The notes under the pieces were generated by a model. It was not told the origin of the DNA, ran no database searches, and saw nothing but the letters and a program-made list of their open reading frames with translations. From Irineochytrium annulatum (Eukaryota > Chytridiomycota > Chytridiomycetes > Chytridiales > Chytridiaceae), in the NCBI GenBank assembly GCA_027600665.1, contig JADGJL010000754.1:1-14383 (forward strand): 14,383 nucleotides of DNA, in the 5' to 3' direction. Every line of letters starts with the position of its first letter. Within the stretch, counting starts at the first letter, position 1. The position numbers and the translations under genes were made by a program. Positions 1-10,448 of this stretch are shown here, one piece after another.

Positions 1-43
1 CCACCCCCCTCGTCCCCTTACCACCAGCCAGCAGCAACTCACC

Positions 44-937
44 ATGATCGCCCCCGTCATTGCCGCCGTCTCGCTGCTCGCCGCCTCGGTTTCTGCCCAG
101 AACCTCGTCGCCGGAACGGGGCCCACATCGTCCGTCAACTACCCGGCAGACTGCATGGCGCCATGCTCGGCATTCGGGAACGCCGCATACACCGCCTGCC
201 ACATCACAAACCCGGCACCTGTGAGTATTGCGGGCTGGATCTGGAAGGGGCGATTTGGGAGGCTGGCGCGCTGGCCGGCGCTGGCGGATTCTGGACGTCT
301 TGGGCACTAGATCGGGTAGAGGGCAGGGCATGCACCGGCGCTGGAGGGGACGCTGGAAGGTCGTGTGTGGTGTGTGGGGACGAAGGAAGGGGAGTGGGGC
401 ATGTGAAGCAAATGGCGTTCACACCTTCAGAAGCTTGGCGGTCGGCACCAACACCCTCACAGACGGGTACTGTTTAACTAACGTCCCACTCTCCCTCGCT
501 AGACCGCCGCCGACTACTCCACTCTCGCCAGCTGCCTCTGCACCGCCATCCTCCAGGACGCCACCACGACGCAGTGCGGCGCCTGCATCGCCGCCTCGGC
601 GACGGACGCCACCATGGCCTCCACCGCGACCTTCAACAACTTCCTCGCGGCTTGCACGGCCGACGGCCCCGCCACTGGCAGCGGCAAGGCGCTCACATTC
701 CTCGGCGGCGTCCTCAACGTTGCGAGCCTCACCAACAACGGCACCACCACCGCCGTCGCGGGCGCGCCGACCTTGGCCCCTGGTGCGTCTGGGACGGCGG
801 CCGCGGTCGCCGCCGCCTCAACGGGATCCGTCGCTGTCGTCACGGGACAGGTCACGACCAAGAGCGGTGCCGCGGGCCTGGGCGCGTCCTCGCTCACGGC
901 TGTCGCGGTTATGGTTGCTGCTGCGTGCCTATTTTGA
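44..937 (+). CDS. Secreted cysteine-rich, probably GPI-anchored surface protein (CFEM-like pattern)
   Basis: Two exons, 44-220 and 503-937, joined in phase 0, give 203 aa. The intron 221-502 starts GTGAGT, ends CTAG and carries a CTAAC branch-like site at 476-480; reading through it meets a stop at 308-310. Residues 1-18 form a signal peptide (hydrophobic core, likely cleavage after SVSA), which fixes the start. Eight cysteines follow at residues 37, 41, 52, 70, 72, 84, 87 and 110, spaced C-x3-C-x10-C-x17-C-x-C-x11-C-x2-C-x22-C. Next comes an Ala/Ser/Thr/Gly-rich stalk (about 113-185) and a hydrophobic C-terminal tail ending AAACLF, which looks like a GPI-addition signal. The cysteine count and the CxC pair recall fungal CFEM proteins, but the C3-C4 and C7-C8 gaps are longer than usual, so family membership is unproven. 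Inferred place: plasma membrane or cell wall. Role unknown; heme/iron capture, adhesion or wall structure are options. Only 43 bases of 5' flank are present. Confidence 0.8.
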
Positions 938-1636
938 GTTTCGGGGGAGTGAGATGGGGAGAGTAGAGTGAAAGAGTGGAGTAGAGGTTGGGGGTGCGGG
1001 GCGGTGCAAAGGGTCGTACATCTTTCCCACCCGGTCGTTTAAAATTGCCTTTCTCTGTCGGTTTATCTAACCTTTTTATTTTTCGTGCCTTTTCTCTCTT
1101 TTTTGCTCTGCTTTTCTTTTCTTCTTCTCTCTTTGTTCAAAGACGATTCTTTCTATTACACCTACAGTTGGATTCTCCTACAAAATTATACAAAGCCCTT
1201 CTTTTGATTTCGTTTTCGTTGTGCTTCCTTAAAGCGTAAAAAACAAATCCTATCTCCTTTCACCCCGTTGTCAGCCGATCGACGTATTTTTTAAGACTCG
1301 TTCATACCGCGTGAGGAGCAGGCTTTTATTGCCCAGGCCGGCAGTTCCTTTCTTGACTGATTTCATCATGCAAGGCATTTTCATTTTCGTCGTGTATTCC
1401 AATTTTGTTTAATTTAGTAGTTATTTCTTCTTTTGTTCTGTATTCTCTTCCTGTCATGACATGTCCAAATAGAACTGTTTCTGAATAAACATGAAATTCT
1501 ACGAAAAGTCGTGTGTGTATTTTTTTTATTAAGTAACGTATTGGTTATGGTGGCTTGACATGCCGTCGGTGTAACGCACGCCGTCCATCCAACGACAAAG
1601 TCTTTCTCAACATCTTTTACTGCTTCCGTTCCTGCC
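938..1636. other. Intergenic region between the secreted protein and the bestrophin-like gene
   Basis: About 700 bases with no supported gene. A long T- and CT-rich stretch runs roughly 1037-1260. It could belong to the 3' UTR and terminator of the upstream gene or to the promoter of the downstream one; the sequence alone does not decide. The last 150 bases before the ATG at 1637 include TGACATGCCGTCGG-type mixed sequence without a clear TATA box. Open frames here are short and compositionally poor. Confidence 0.6.
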
Positions 1637-3376
1637 ATGGCCGATGCACGTACCGTCACGCCCAACTCGGCGCCGTCCCCAACGCCGACGCTGAGCGGCT
1701 CCCAGAACGGGATCTCAGCCTCGCCGTCCCCGCAGCCGGTGCCCATCAGCATGGCTAAGACGGCCTCGAAGGGGGCGATGAGCAACCGGAGCAACCGGAG
1801 CAACCGACGCAGCGAGAAGGACGAGTATGCCTTCAAGCAGGTATGGTTGGTGGATGCGGCGTTGTTGAAGGACGAGGGACTCGATGTACAAGGGGCGGTC
1901 AGCTGAAATGCATTGGGTGGACGACATGCGCGGGATTCGATTCTCTGGTCAAGGCAATGGCGACTGTGGCCTTCTTCGCCCGCCCCGGATGTCCTTCGTT
2001 GTCTCACGCACTCCTATACATTCTTTTGTGTAATTACTAGAGCACTCGCAAGCACCAGTACAAGCTACACAACGGCAACAACGCGAACGAGAACTGGAAG
2101 GACGTTCTTCGGTGGCGGGCGTCCGTGCTGCCCCATGTTCTACTTCCGACCTTCGTCCTTGCGTGCTGGAGCACGCTTGTGGCCGTTTTCTACATGGTGC
2201 CCAACATAAACTTCTTGTCGGGGAGGCTTCCGAACTCTTCGCTTTTGATCACGGTGCTGGGTGTTGTTATGGGTGAGTGTTTGTTTTTGCACGCGAAGAA
2301 GAATGGAGATTTTAAGCAAAGTTGGCTTGCGTTAGGTCTTTTGCTTGTCTTCAGGACGAACACGTCTTACGACAGGTACTGGGAGGGCAGGAGGATTTGG
2401 GCTATCACCCTTACGCAGATCCGGAACTTGTCGCGTCTGATTTGGATTAACGTCACCGGTATGTGGGCGTTCTTCCGGTTGCGATGCTTATACGCTGACT
2501 TTGCGCTTTCCGTTATTCATTAGTCAAGGGTGATAACGAGCACCAGCTCCTCGAGAACGCCAACCAGAAGCGCGGCGCCATGTATTTGATCATCGCCTTC
2601 GCGTCCTCTATCAAGGTAATTATCGCGTCATCCTTCAACCTTTCGGTTCTGATGCAATACTACAGTACTACCTCCGCTTCGACACCGAGAACTGCCTTGA
2701 CTATGCCGACCTGGGCCCCTTCCTCGCCCACCTCCCCGAGTATAGCCCTTCGCGCGAGACCCGCGCGATCTCGAAGAACCTGCCCCTGGACCTTACCCTC
2801 CACCTCCAGGCCTTCGTGGCCAAGTCCCGCCGCACCGAGGCCATCGATGTGCCTAACCAGGGCGCTATGACGACGGCGCTCTCGACACTCGTCGACTGCG
2901 TCAGCGGGTTCGAGAGGATCAGGGACAGTCCGATCCCGCTCGCGTACAGCATCCACCTGAAGCAGACGCTGATGCTGTACCTGCTCAGCTTGCCTTTCCA
3001 ACTGACGCCCTCCATTTACTGGGGCGCGATCCCGGCGGTGGCTATTGCGAGTTTCACGTTGTTGGGCATTGAGGCCATCGGCGGGCAGATTGAAAACCCG
3101 TTCGGTTTGGACGAGAACGGTATGGGGTTCAGTTTTCCTGAGTTTGCTTTCCGTGTGTAAGGAATCTGACCTTGATGCTTTTTTTTTTCAGACCTGCCGC
3201 AGGACCAGTACACGGACGACATCCGGGAGGAGATTCTGAATTTGATGAGGGGCTGCGAGACCGAGCCCGAGTTGGTCAAGAAGTACGACACCGAGACCTG
3301 GATCGAGCCGTACCACGACCTGTCGAAGTCGCACGTCGGCAATGTCGTCGGGGCGAGCACGGTCGTAGCTTTTTAA
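1637..3376 (+). CDS. Bestrophin-like (UPF0187) anion channel
   Basis: Six exons: 1637-1840, 2041-2272, 2336-2458, 2524-2615, 2666-3119 and 3192-3376, giving 429 aa. All introns are GT-AG, of 200, 63, 65, 50 and 72 nt. The start ATG lies in a good context (GCCATGG). Residues 1-68 are a Ser/Pro-rich, likely cytosolic tail with a tandem SNR repeat. The family core follows: a DVLRWRASVLPHVLLPT entry and first membrane segment near 95-122, then LLITVLGVVMGLLLVFRTNTSYDRYWEGRR at about 136-165 (second segment plus the R-T-N-x-SYDRYWEGR signature), a hydrophobic stretch near 204-217, a hydrophobic pair at about 318-355, and the hallmark IENPFGLDENDLPQD at about 360-373. Restoring NDLPQD needs the last splice, which supports it. 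Family members conduct chloride or other small anions as oligomers; Aspergillus nidulans AnBEST1 is a plasma-membrane anion channel. Ion selectivity and exact membrane here are inference. Nothing nearby suggests a partner. Confidence 0.92.
1781..1807 (+). repeat. 9-nt tandem repeat (3 copies) coding Ser-Asn-Arg
   Basis: Unit AGCAACCGG repeats at 1781-1789, 1790-1798 and 1799-1807 (last copy ends in A). It is in frame with exon 1 of the channel gene and encodes SNRSNRSNR in the disordered N-terminal tail. Copy number could vary between strains without shifting the frame. Confidence 0.85.
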
Positions 3377-4841
3377 AAACGGGCTTCGATTTTATCTTGG
3401 GTTTTAGTTTATCTCACTTATGCTTTCTTTCGGCGCATGGGTCGGTCTGACGTTTTATTCACGGATATTTGTTTCTTCGGGATGATAGCCCTTGACTGTC
3501 CTTTCCACATGCTTTGGTTTACTGATTTTACATTCTTCTGTCGGTTGTTGCTTAATGTTTTTCGTGTATCTCTCATCATCATTATGCCCTACGGGCTTCA
3601 GAATCAATATATTGCGGATGGACCATTTCTGGTTCTTCCTTTGCTCCATATCTTCTGCTGCCCTTATAATGCGTCGAGGTGAAGTAATCGACCTGGGACG
3701 TTGTAAATACTTCCCTTACACCCAAATGACAAAAGTTAATCGGAGATTCCAATGCTCCCGTCGCATAGTTGTCCTTTCCTTGACAACATCACTACCAACA
3801 TTCAATAGAGTCCTTTGTCCCCTCATTAATTCTCAGTCGTTTTTCAGGGGAACTCTTTGACCAGCATAGCAAACCTTTGCAGTGCAACATTCACGTTAAT
3901 GCAGATCACCATCAGACGGTTATGACAAAACCCTGTTAACTTGCGTTATCGGATAATCGGCTAGTTAAACCTGCGCACATCCAGCTTGAAGTTCGCCTTG
4001 TACGCCTGCCTTTTAACATCCTCCTCCCAACTTCGCGTCGCCGCCCCAATGCCGCGGTCGGCGACATCGAGTGCGGATTGTCCGGCGTCGGACAAATCAA
4101 CCCATGGCAATTCCAGCGGACCGCTGAGACTCCTCTCTTTGCCTTGCCGCGACTTCTTTAGCGCGGGAAGGCGGTGAAGGATCCTTGACCACGCTACCAG
4201 AACATGTCTACTGACGGAAACCATCTAATACTTGAGCTGGTCCATTCTTATGCGTCGTGACTTAAGACTGCGGATGGACAAAAGCGGAAGGTCAAGATTG
4301 GAGGTTGGGGCATAATCGGCGCGTACTTGTTGAGGCAGCTTAGGAACTCGGAACTATTCGCCGTCCTCAGTAGTGCACGGGACAATATATGACACCAAAA
4401 AATAGGAGGTAGCATGACGCCATAACTAGCAGTTAGCTCAGGCGCTTGACAGCACTTATATGTGCTCACCGTCGGAAGAACAAAAAAATCATACACAGAG
4501 TACAGTGATGACACGATTTATGAGTGTTAAGGCTACTCAAACTCCTTGTAGTTGAAATAGAAAAACGTTTGCCACGACAGGAAACTCCTGTGCCGATTAC
4601 GCAAGGGATCGGCATGAGCTTCCGCTCAAAAGATTTAGAGGTGGCCCTCGTCCCTGCGGACGTTGCTCACGCCGCATTCGCGTACAAACATGGTGGGTCA
4701 AGGGCTACGGTGAACATGTGAGGCCCTAGCTGCCCCAGACCACGTTGTAAATATCGTAAGTGAAACAATGCCCAAGCCTTTAATAGGAGTTTCCGAACGC
4801 CTCAACCGTTGGTCGTGGATCCGCATCGCATCAACGGCATC
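3377..4841. other. Long intergenic stretch without a convincing gene
   Basis: About 1.46 kb separates the channel gene from TF1. The first half (3377-3950) is AT-rich; its open frames of 80-120 codons have no recognisable motif or coding-like composition. The part 3961-4224 is more GC-rich and holds a minus-strand open frame described separately. From 4250 to 4730 there are short, broken plus-strand frames. The TF1 promoter must lie in the last few hundred bases; no TATA box stands out. No tRNA, repeat array or transposon end was seen. Confidence 0.55.
3961..4224 (-). pseudogene. Possible 3' remnant of an unrecognised gene
   Basis: A minus-strand frame of 87 codons, ending at a TAG at 3961-3963, sits in a locally GC-rich patch. 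Its C-terminal half reads like a real soluble protein end (LPWVDLSDAGQSALDVADRG, then RSWEEDVKRQAYKANF and LDVRRFN). I do not recognise the family. Immediately upstream on the same strand the sequence reads TATTAG before the ATG, which could be a splice acceptor. No convincing earlier exon is visible, so it may be a truncated or decaying copy, a small gene, or a chance frame. Low confidence by design. Confidence 0.25.
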
Positions 4842-7546
4842 ATGGACTCAAGTTTTATCGACCTCACGGCGCCCTCCATGGCAGCCGCATCACCTCACGG
4901 TGCGATGATGGCCCTCGTACATCCCGCGCCGCTGACGACGAAGCCGCCGGCCCCCAATCACGAGTCCAGAAGGAGGTAGCGAGCATCCGGCCGTCGGTCC
5001 TGAATAAACGGTAGTTGCTTGCTAGGAACTGCGAGGCATGTCGCTTGCGAAAGATGAAGTGTGATCTTGGAAAACCGTCGTGCGGAAGATGTCTCAGAAG
5101 ACCAGGGACGCAGGTCAGTCTCCCTAGACTAAGACCAAAACGACGGCCTACTAATATTTAAACAGTGTATTTACCTTGGGCAGGGGAAGCCGAAAAGTTC
5201 CGCATCGACCCCTTCAAGCTACGCTCCTACAGTCATCTCGTTGCCTGGGGCAACTGCGCCCCTAAACGATTTAGAGAGCTCAGACGTTCGAGATCTTGAA
5301 AATCGCGTCAGGGCCATGGAAGCAAAGCTAAGGGCCTCACACCCAATAAGCAGTAATAAGGCTATCGCTATATATTGGATGACTAACCAACGTAGCTTCA
5401 GGTCCTTCAACTCAACTCCCGGGCGTGGCTCTGTCCCCACCAAATAATCTCGAGGCCGTCTTTGACTCGGGAACGAAGAGCAATACTTTGGAGGCGTTGG
5501 GCATTAGCGCGGAGAAGAAAGTGAACTCAAACTGCCCTCTGCGGCGTGCGCTGGCCTCCCCGTGGTGGAATTGTAGCCAGCCTCGGGCAACAGCACTTGA
5601 TACCTCCTTTTTACCCAGCCGCGAGGAGGAGTTGCGTCTCATCGACCGGTACTTTGCCGGCTCGTGGGCGGTGCCTCTCGTGGTCGTGCACAAGGTCACA
5701 TTTCTCAACGCGCTCGACGAGCAACTGCCAATGCTCCGACTCGGCGTCTGCTGTATGGGGGCGTTGATAGACTCTAACGACGAGGAGGCCGATATGAAGG
5801 AGGCGACACGGTACTTCGAGAAGGCGAGGAACCTAGCATCGAGCTGCTTCGAGGAGCCGTCGCTGGACGTCCTGCAAGCCCTCATTGTGTTGTCGGCGTG
5901 CGCGGAGAGGTTGGGGAATTTTTCGGCCGCGTGGAGGCTGATGGGGATGTCGGCGAGGCAGTTGGAGTTTTTGAGTGTCGACGTGGATCCCGACGAGCTT
6001 GACACGGAGGAAGGAAGGAATATGACATGGGTGGAAAGGGAGACGAGGAGGAGATGCTGGTGGGTTGCGTATGTCACAGACAAAAGTGAGTGCGAAAGGA
6101 GTTAGTCTGAATGTCATGTGCTAAATTATTCCCGGGTCAGTGGTGGCGTCCATCACGAATATGCCCCCGCAGCAAAAGTTTTCCTTCGTCAAGAGCCCTT
6201 GCTCGAACGTGCTGTGGGGCCTCACCGACATCGATCTCGCGACGCAGCTTTACAACAACCCCGCTATCGACTCGTCGCAACACGCGTACTCTTACTTCGC
6301 CCGCCTCGTCTACCTCTTTGGCCAGTCTACTGAAGTGGCCAAATGCCAGCTCACCCTTGGCCCTGACACCAGCGCGAGCGTCGCGTCAAAGGTCAACGAC
6401 ATGCTCGTTCGCCTCCAAGCCGAGCTCGACGACTATCTGGCCACCCTCCCAGACACGATCAGACGTAAATGCGCTTCGAACGAGGCTTTTGGGAGCCCGC
6501 TTACAGACCCGGATGCCCCAGGCGGCCTCTTCCTTGCCGCGTACTACCACGCCTGCCACTGCATCATCCATAGCCACCGCACCCTCAAACTCGCCGCCAT
6601 GTCACCGACCGAGCTGGCTGACCTGCCGGTCGAGGAGCGGCGCCGGCTGGAACGTAGCTTCAAGATCGGGCGGACGTCTACCGAGGTCATCGCGCGCAAG
6701 CTCGAGCTCTCGCTTCGCTCAGGCGCCGATGGCGGCCGGCAACCACAATTCGCCTCGTTCCCGCTATTTGAGTGCGGCCTTTTCCTTGTCATTCTGTCGA
6801 GCTGGTCCTCCCCGACAGGCTCTAAGCCTGATGCGGCCTATAACTTCAACTGCAGGAGATGGCTCGCCATGATCCTCCGGACGCTCCGTCTCCTCGCGCG
6901 TACGTGGAGGACCTCTGTCTATGTGGGTAAATCGCTCGAAGCTCTCATGCAGTGCGTACCGGGCACCCAGCCGCCCACACACCTGGTCGCAAACGACGCG
7001 TACCTTAACACCGTGTACGGGGACGGCGCGATGGAGGACAAGTCCTCAAAGATTGCGACGATGCTCTCGCCGCCGCCCGAGATCCTCCTCGCCGCGAACA
7101 CCCCGCCGGCGTGCTCGCCTGACCCGGTGACGGTGGCGCGTGCGATGTTGGCGGAGCTGCCGGCCGGTGGGCACGATTGGCGGGTCGTCCAGCGGTGGCT
7201 TATGCGCGCGCATGGGATTGCGGCCGCGCTCGGCGGCGGCCCAATCCTTCTTCCCGATGCGGAGCTGGCCGAAACGATGACGCGCATGAGCGTCAGCGCC
7301 TCTCCTTCTACGATTAATCCTGCGTTGTACGGCAGCGCCAGCAGTGAAGATGGCGGGGTTCTGGCGGCCGGAGCTGCGGATGAGTTTTTGTGGTCGAGCC
7401 CTGGCGGCCTTGGGGCGCCTTTCGGAGTAGAAGACTTGGCGGCTCTCGAGTTGGAGGGGGCTAGTATGGATGAGCTTCTCGCGTTAATGACGGCCGGCTC
7501 ATCGAAAGCAAACGACGTCGGGCGCGACCAAAGCAACATTATCTGA
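4842..7546 (+). CDS. TF1: Zn2Cys6 transcription factor with fungal_trans domain
   Basis: Five exons: 4842-4975, 5026-5113, 5166-5352, 5402-6085 and 6141-7546; 832 aa. Introns are 50, 52, 49 and 55 nt. The start is the ATG giving MDSSFIDL, matching the paralogues' position ahead of the LTTKPPAPNHESRRR motif (31-45). The zinc cluster uses Cys47, 50, 57, 64, 67 and 75 (CX2CX6CX6CX2CX7C), which binds two Zn ions and normally reads CGG-type DNA triplets. A short coiled coil (VRDLENRVRAMEAKLRAS, about 115-132) should give dimers. The fungal_trans regulatory domain spans about 210-364 and ends TWVERETRRRCWW. Later come YHACHCIIH, an LSPPPE motif, the SPDPV/AMLA/RAH module and an acidic EGASMDELLALM tail, a possible activation region. 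The N-terminus is shorter than in TF2/TF3. Relative to TF3 it lacks the intron inside the zinc cluster, and its coiled-coil intron donor lies a few bases upstream of the paralogous site. Expected in the nucleus; targets unknown. Confidence 0.9.
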
Positions 7547-7779
7547 AGGAAGTGGAATGTCGCTGACACATTAGTCACCGTTCTGTCCATAATGACTTCT
7601 ATCAATCTATGCGGCTGCGTTTGGCGTATGCTTTTTTCATATATGTACATTCGGCTCCCACTCTCCATTGATGTAATATGTTATAAAGAAATGTCATAAA
7701 AAAAAATGTACACTCTTTGGCAGGGTGGCTTAAACGACGCCACTTCTGTTCATCAAGTCACACAAGCCGGCCAACTGAA
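7547..7779. promoter_or_regulatory. TF1-TF2 intergenic spacer: 3' end of TF1 and promoter of TF2
   Basis: Only 233 bases separate the TF1 stop from the TF2 ATG. An AT-rich segment at 7660-7705 (TTATAAAG, then CATAAAAAAAAATG) is a plausible polyadenylation region for TF1. The TF2 promoter must be very short or overlap TF1 transcription. No clear TATA box or CGG palindrome was seen close to the start. Confidence 0.45.
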
Positions 7780-10448
7780 ATGGAGAACTTCCCATCGCTC
7801 GCCGGCTCACAGGCCCCGGAGCTGGGGTTGCTGACCGCCTTGGTCCAGGATGGTGCGACGAGGGCGCCCGCGCTGCTGATGACGAAGCCGCCGGCCCCTA
7901 ACCACGAGTCCAGGAGGAGGTACTTCGAACGCTGCCACGAGGCACTGCCGGCACTAAAATCCGTTCCCCGTCCATGCAGGAGCTGCGAGGCTTGCCGTGT
8001 GAAGAAGCTGAAGTGCGATATGGGCAGGCCGACATGCGGTACGTGTCGGGTTGGATGGGAGAACTTCTTCGCCCACAATCGGCATTGAGGCAGGCTTTTG
8101 CTAATCTCGCTCCGTTGTAGGTCAGTGCATCCGGAGGCCTGGGACACAATGCCTTTATTTGGGGAAGTCGAAGTCGTCCGCTGGGATTACTGTTGCTGGA
8201 GCTTCCACCCCATCGTTGGCCGGAGTACCTATCCCGGCGGGCTTGACGCAAAGAGACTTGCAGAATCCGAAGGTGAAGGACCTCGAAAATCGCGTTAGGG
8301 AAATGGAGGCGAAGCTGAAGGCGTCGAACTTTAGCTCCAGCAATGGTGAGGTTTTGCATCTACATGCTAAGACTCACGGTTTTCGGCCAAAAAAGTCTCA
8401 CAGGACCCAATCGTTCGCTGCGATAACGGCGGCCCAGTTTGCATATCAACTGGGTGCGGGAAGGTGGGCGGGAAGTTAGCGCAGTTGGAGGCTGGGGGTG
8501 CCTGCCCGGTGCGGGAATGCCCGCTCCGCGCAAAGGTTGTCACGCGGGCTAGGCACCGCCCGAAGACGCCGCCAAACGACCGCTACCGGCTTTCCAACGG
8601 TGGGTCCGAGGAGGAGCGGCGCCTCATAGACCGCTTCTTCGCCGGCTCGTGGGCGACACCACTTATGGTCGTTCACGCGCCCACTTTTCTCGGCGCCGTT
8701 GACGATCAGCTCCCTATGCTTCGCTATGCTGTTTGCTGCATGGGGGCGCTTTATAACCACGACCCGGAAGATGAGAAGATAGCGGATTGGTATTATGAGA
8801 AGGCGAAGAGCCTGGTCTCCAAATGCTTAGAAGATCCGACTCTGGACGTGCTGCAAGGACTTGTTGTGCTCATGAATTGCGCGGCTGAGAAGGGGAAGAT
8901 GTCGTCCGCCTGGATGCTGATGGGGATGGCGGCGAGGATAATGATGTACCTGAGAGCAGATGATGACCCGGACGATCTGGACCCGGACGAAGTAGCGAAA
9001 ATGACCTGGGTGGACAAGGAGGCGAGGAGGCGATGTTGGTGGATTACATATATCCAAGACAGATGTGAGTAAGGAGATTGAAGAACGGCAGCTTGTAGTA
9101 CTCAAATATGCATGGAACAGTGGTTTCGACTGTTACAAACATGCCCAGCCACCTCAAGGTCGCCCCCGTGAAAAACCCTTGCTCGAACGCGATTTGGGAT
9201 ATGACCGACATCGAGCTCGCCGCTCAGCTGTACAACGCCCCGACCCTCAGCTCGACACAGAACCCCTTCTCCTTTTTTGCCCGCCTCGTCGAACTTTTCG
9301 CCCAATCCACTGAAGTCTACAACGCTCAATGCGCCGTCGACATCAATGTAACCCTGCCTTCGGCCGTTGCCGAAAGCTTGCTTAGCGTCCAGGCGCTTCT
9401 CGACGACTACATCGCCGGCCTCCCGGAGCCTGTTCAACTTCTATTCTCTTCAAGCGTGCCCTTTGTGAGCCCGCTTGGGCGTCCGGACGCTTCAAGTTTC
9501 CTCGTGTACATGTACCACGCCTGCAACTGCAACATCAACCGCCCGCAAGCTATGAGGTTGACTCACATGTCGAGGGTGGAGCTATCGACTCTGCCAGTTG
9601 AGGAGCTCCGGAGGCTCGAGCGGGCCGTCGAAATTGGCCGCACTTCCGCCGAGATCATGGCGCGCAAGAATGAACTCTCGATCCGGTCAGCGGCCGACGT
9701 CGGAAGGCAACCGCAGTTCGCCACCGGCCCACTGTTCGAGTGCAGCCTCTTCCTCGTCCTCCTGGCGTCCCGGTCTTCCCCTTTCGGCTCCCGGCCCGAC
9801 CCCGCCTATAACTTCGCGTTGAGGCGCTGGTTTGCGATGAACCTTAAGACGCTCAAGCTCCTAGCGCGCACGTGGAAGGTTGCAGCGTACATGGTAATAT
9901 CGCTCGAGGCGCTCCTGCATTGTGTCCCCGGCATCGAGCTGCCCGCCCACCTTCTCGCGAACGATGTGTACGAGAACGCCGTGTACGGGATCGGCGTAAT
10001 GGACGACGCGTCCACGACCATGCTCTCGCCGCCGCCCGAGGTCGCCCCTGTCGAGATGGTCGCGAAGCCTGGCTCGCCGGACCCGGTCTCGGCTGCGCTC
10101 GCGATGCTGGCGCAGAAGGCGCCGGGCACGCACGATCGTATAGTCGCCGAGTTGTGGCTCGAACGCGCTCACGGGGTGTGTCTCGCGGTTGGCGGCGCCC
10201 CAATCCTGCCGACGGCTTTGGCGGGTTCGTCGGGTCTTGACGCGGCAGACATGATTACGGGCATGTCCGTGAACGTGCCCGTAACGGATTCTACATGGAG
10301 CGAAGGCGTAGGGGTTGGGATAGGATCTGCGGTTGAAGACGACAATCCTGGTTTCTTCACCGGAGAGATGATAGAGGGAGAGAGCACGGAGCAGTTTATT
10401 GAACGTCTCATTGCGACGGCCGGCTCGTGGGATGGATCGCGAATCTGA
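7780..10448 (+). CDS. TF2: Zn2Cys6 transcription factor with fungal_trans domain
   Basis: Five exons: 7780-7919, 7980-8038, 8121-8345, 8396-9064 and 9121-10448; 806 aa. Introns are 60, 82, 50 and 56 nt. Order of parts: N-terminus 1-33, MTKPPAPNHESRRR (34-47), zinc cluster Cys49, 52, 59, 66, 69 and 77, coiled coil VKDLENRVREMEAKLKAS (118-135), a cysteine-rich linker, fungal_trans domain about 213-364 ending TWVDKEARRRCWW, then the shared second half with LSPPPE, SPDPV and the acidic EGESTEQFIERLIA end. The first intron is open and a multiple of three, so a retained form would also translate. The intron between GTQ and the last zinc cysteine seen in TF1 and TF3 is absent. The acceptor at 8395 lacks a good pyrimidine tract; another in-frame AG at 8437 exists, but 8396 keeps a linker segment (CDNGG-CPVRE) that aligns with TF3. 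Nuclear regulator; targets unknown. Confidence 0.88.

Noticed and set aside
228..971. Plus-strand open frame of 247 codons, Pro/Arg/Ser-rich
   Set aside because: It is the wrong frame of the secreted-protein gene; the spliced frame has a signal peptide, ordered cysteines and a GPI-like tail.
1037..1260. Pyrimidine-rich stretch considered as a transposon or microsatellite remnant
   Set aside because: No target-site duplication, inverted repeats or regular unit were seen; it fits ordinary fungal intergenic composition.
1414..2007. Minus-strand open frame of 197 codons
   Set aside because: It lies opposite exon 1 and intron 1 of the channel gene, starts in AT-rich DNA and has no recognisable domain; it is a shadow of GC-rich coding sequence.
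3492..3860. Plus-strand frame of 122 codons with hydrophobic stretches
   Set aside because: It is AT-rich, has no motif and begins inside the likely 3' UTR of the channel gene; membrane-like runs are expected from T-rich DNA.
3377..4841. Looked for tRNA genes, terminal inverted repeats and a fourth factor copy
   Set aside because: No cloverleaf, no repeat pair and no zinc-cluster or RRRCWW-like residue pattern was found.
5412..6083. Minus-strand open frame of 223 codons
   Set aside because: It is antisense to the TF1 fungal_trans exon and shows no family signature.
6919..7668. Minus-strand open frame of 249 codons
   Set aside because: It mirrors the 3' part of TF1; the forward frame aligns with TF2 and TF3, so the reverse frame is incidental.
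7920..7979. Treating the TF2 open stretch as plain coding exon
   Set aside because: TF1 and TF3 have an intron at exactly this point, both ends have GT and CAG, and splicing restores the RRR-SCEACR junction; kept as a possible retained intron instead.
8404..8437. Better-looking acceptor CACAG at 8401-8403 for the TF2 coiled-coil intron
   Set aside because: Using it shifts the frame and meets a TAA within a few codons; the AG at 8394-8395 keeps the frame and the TF3-like linker.
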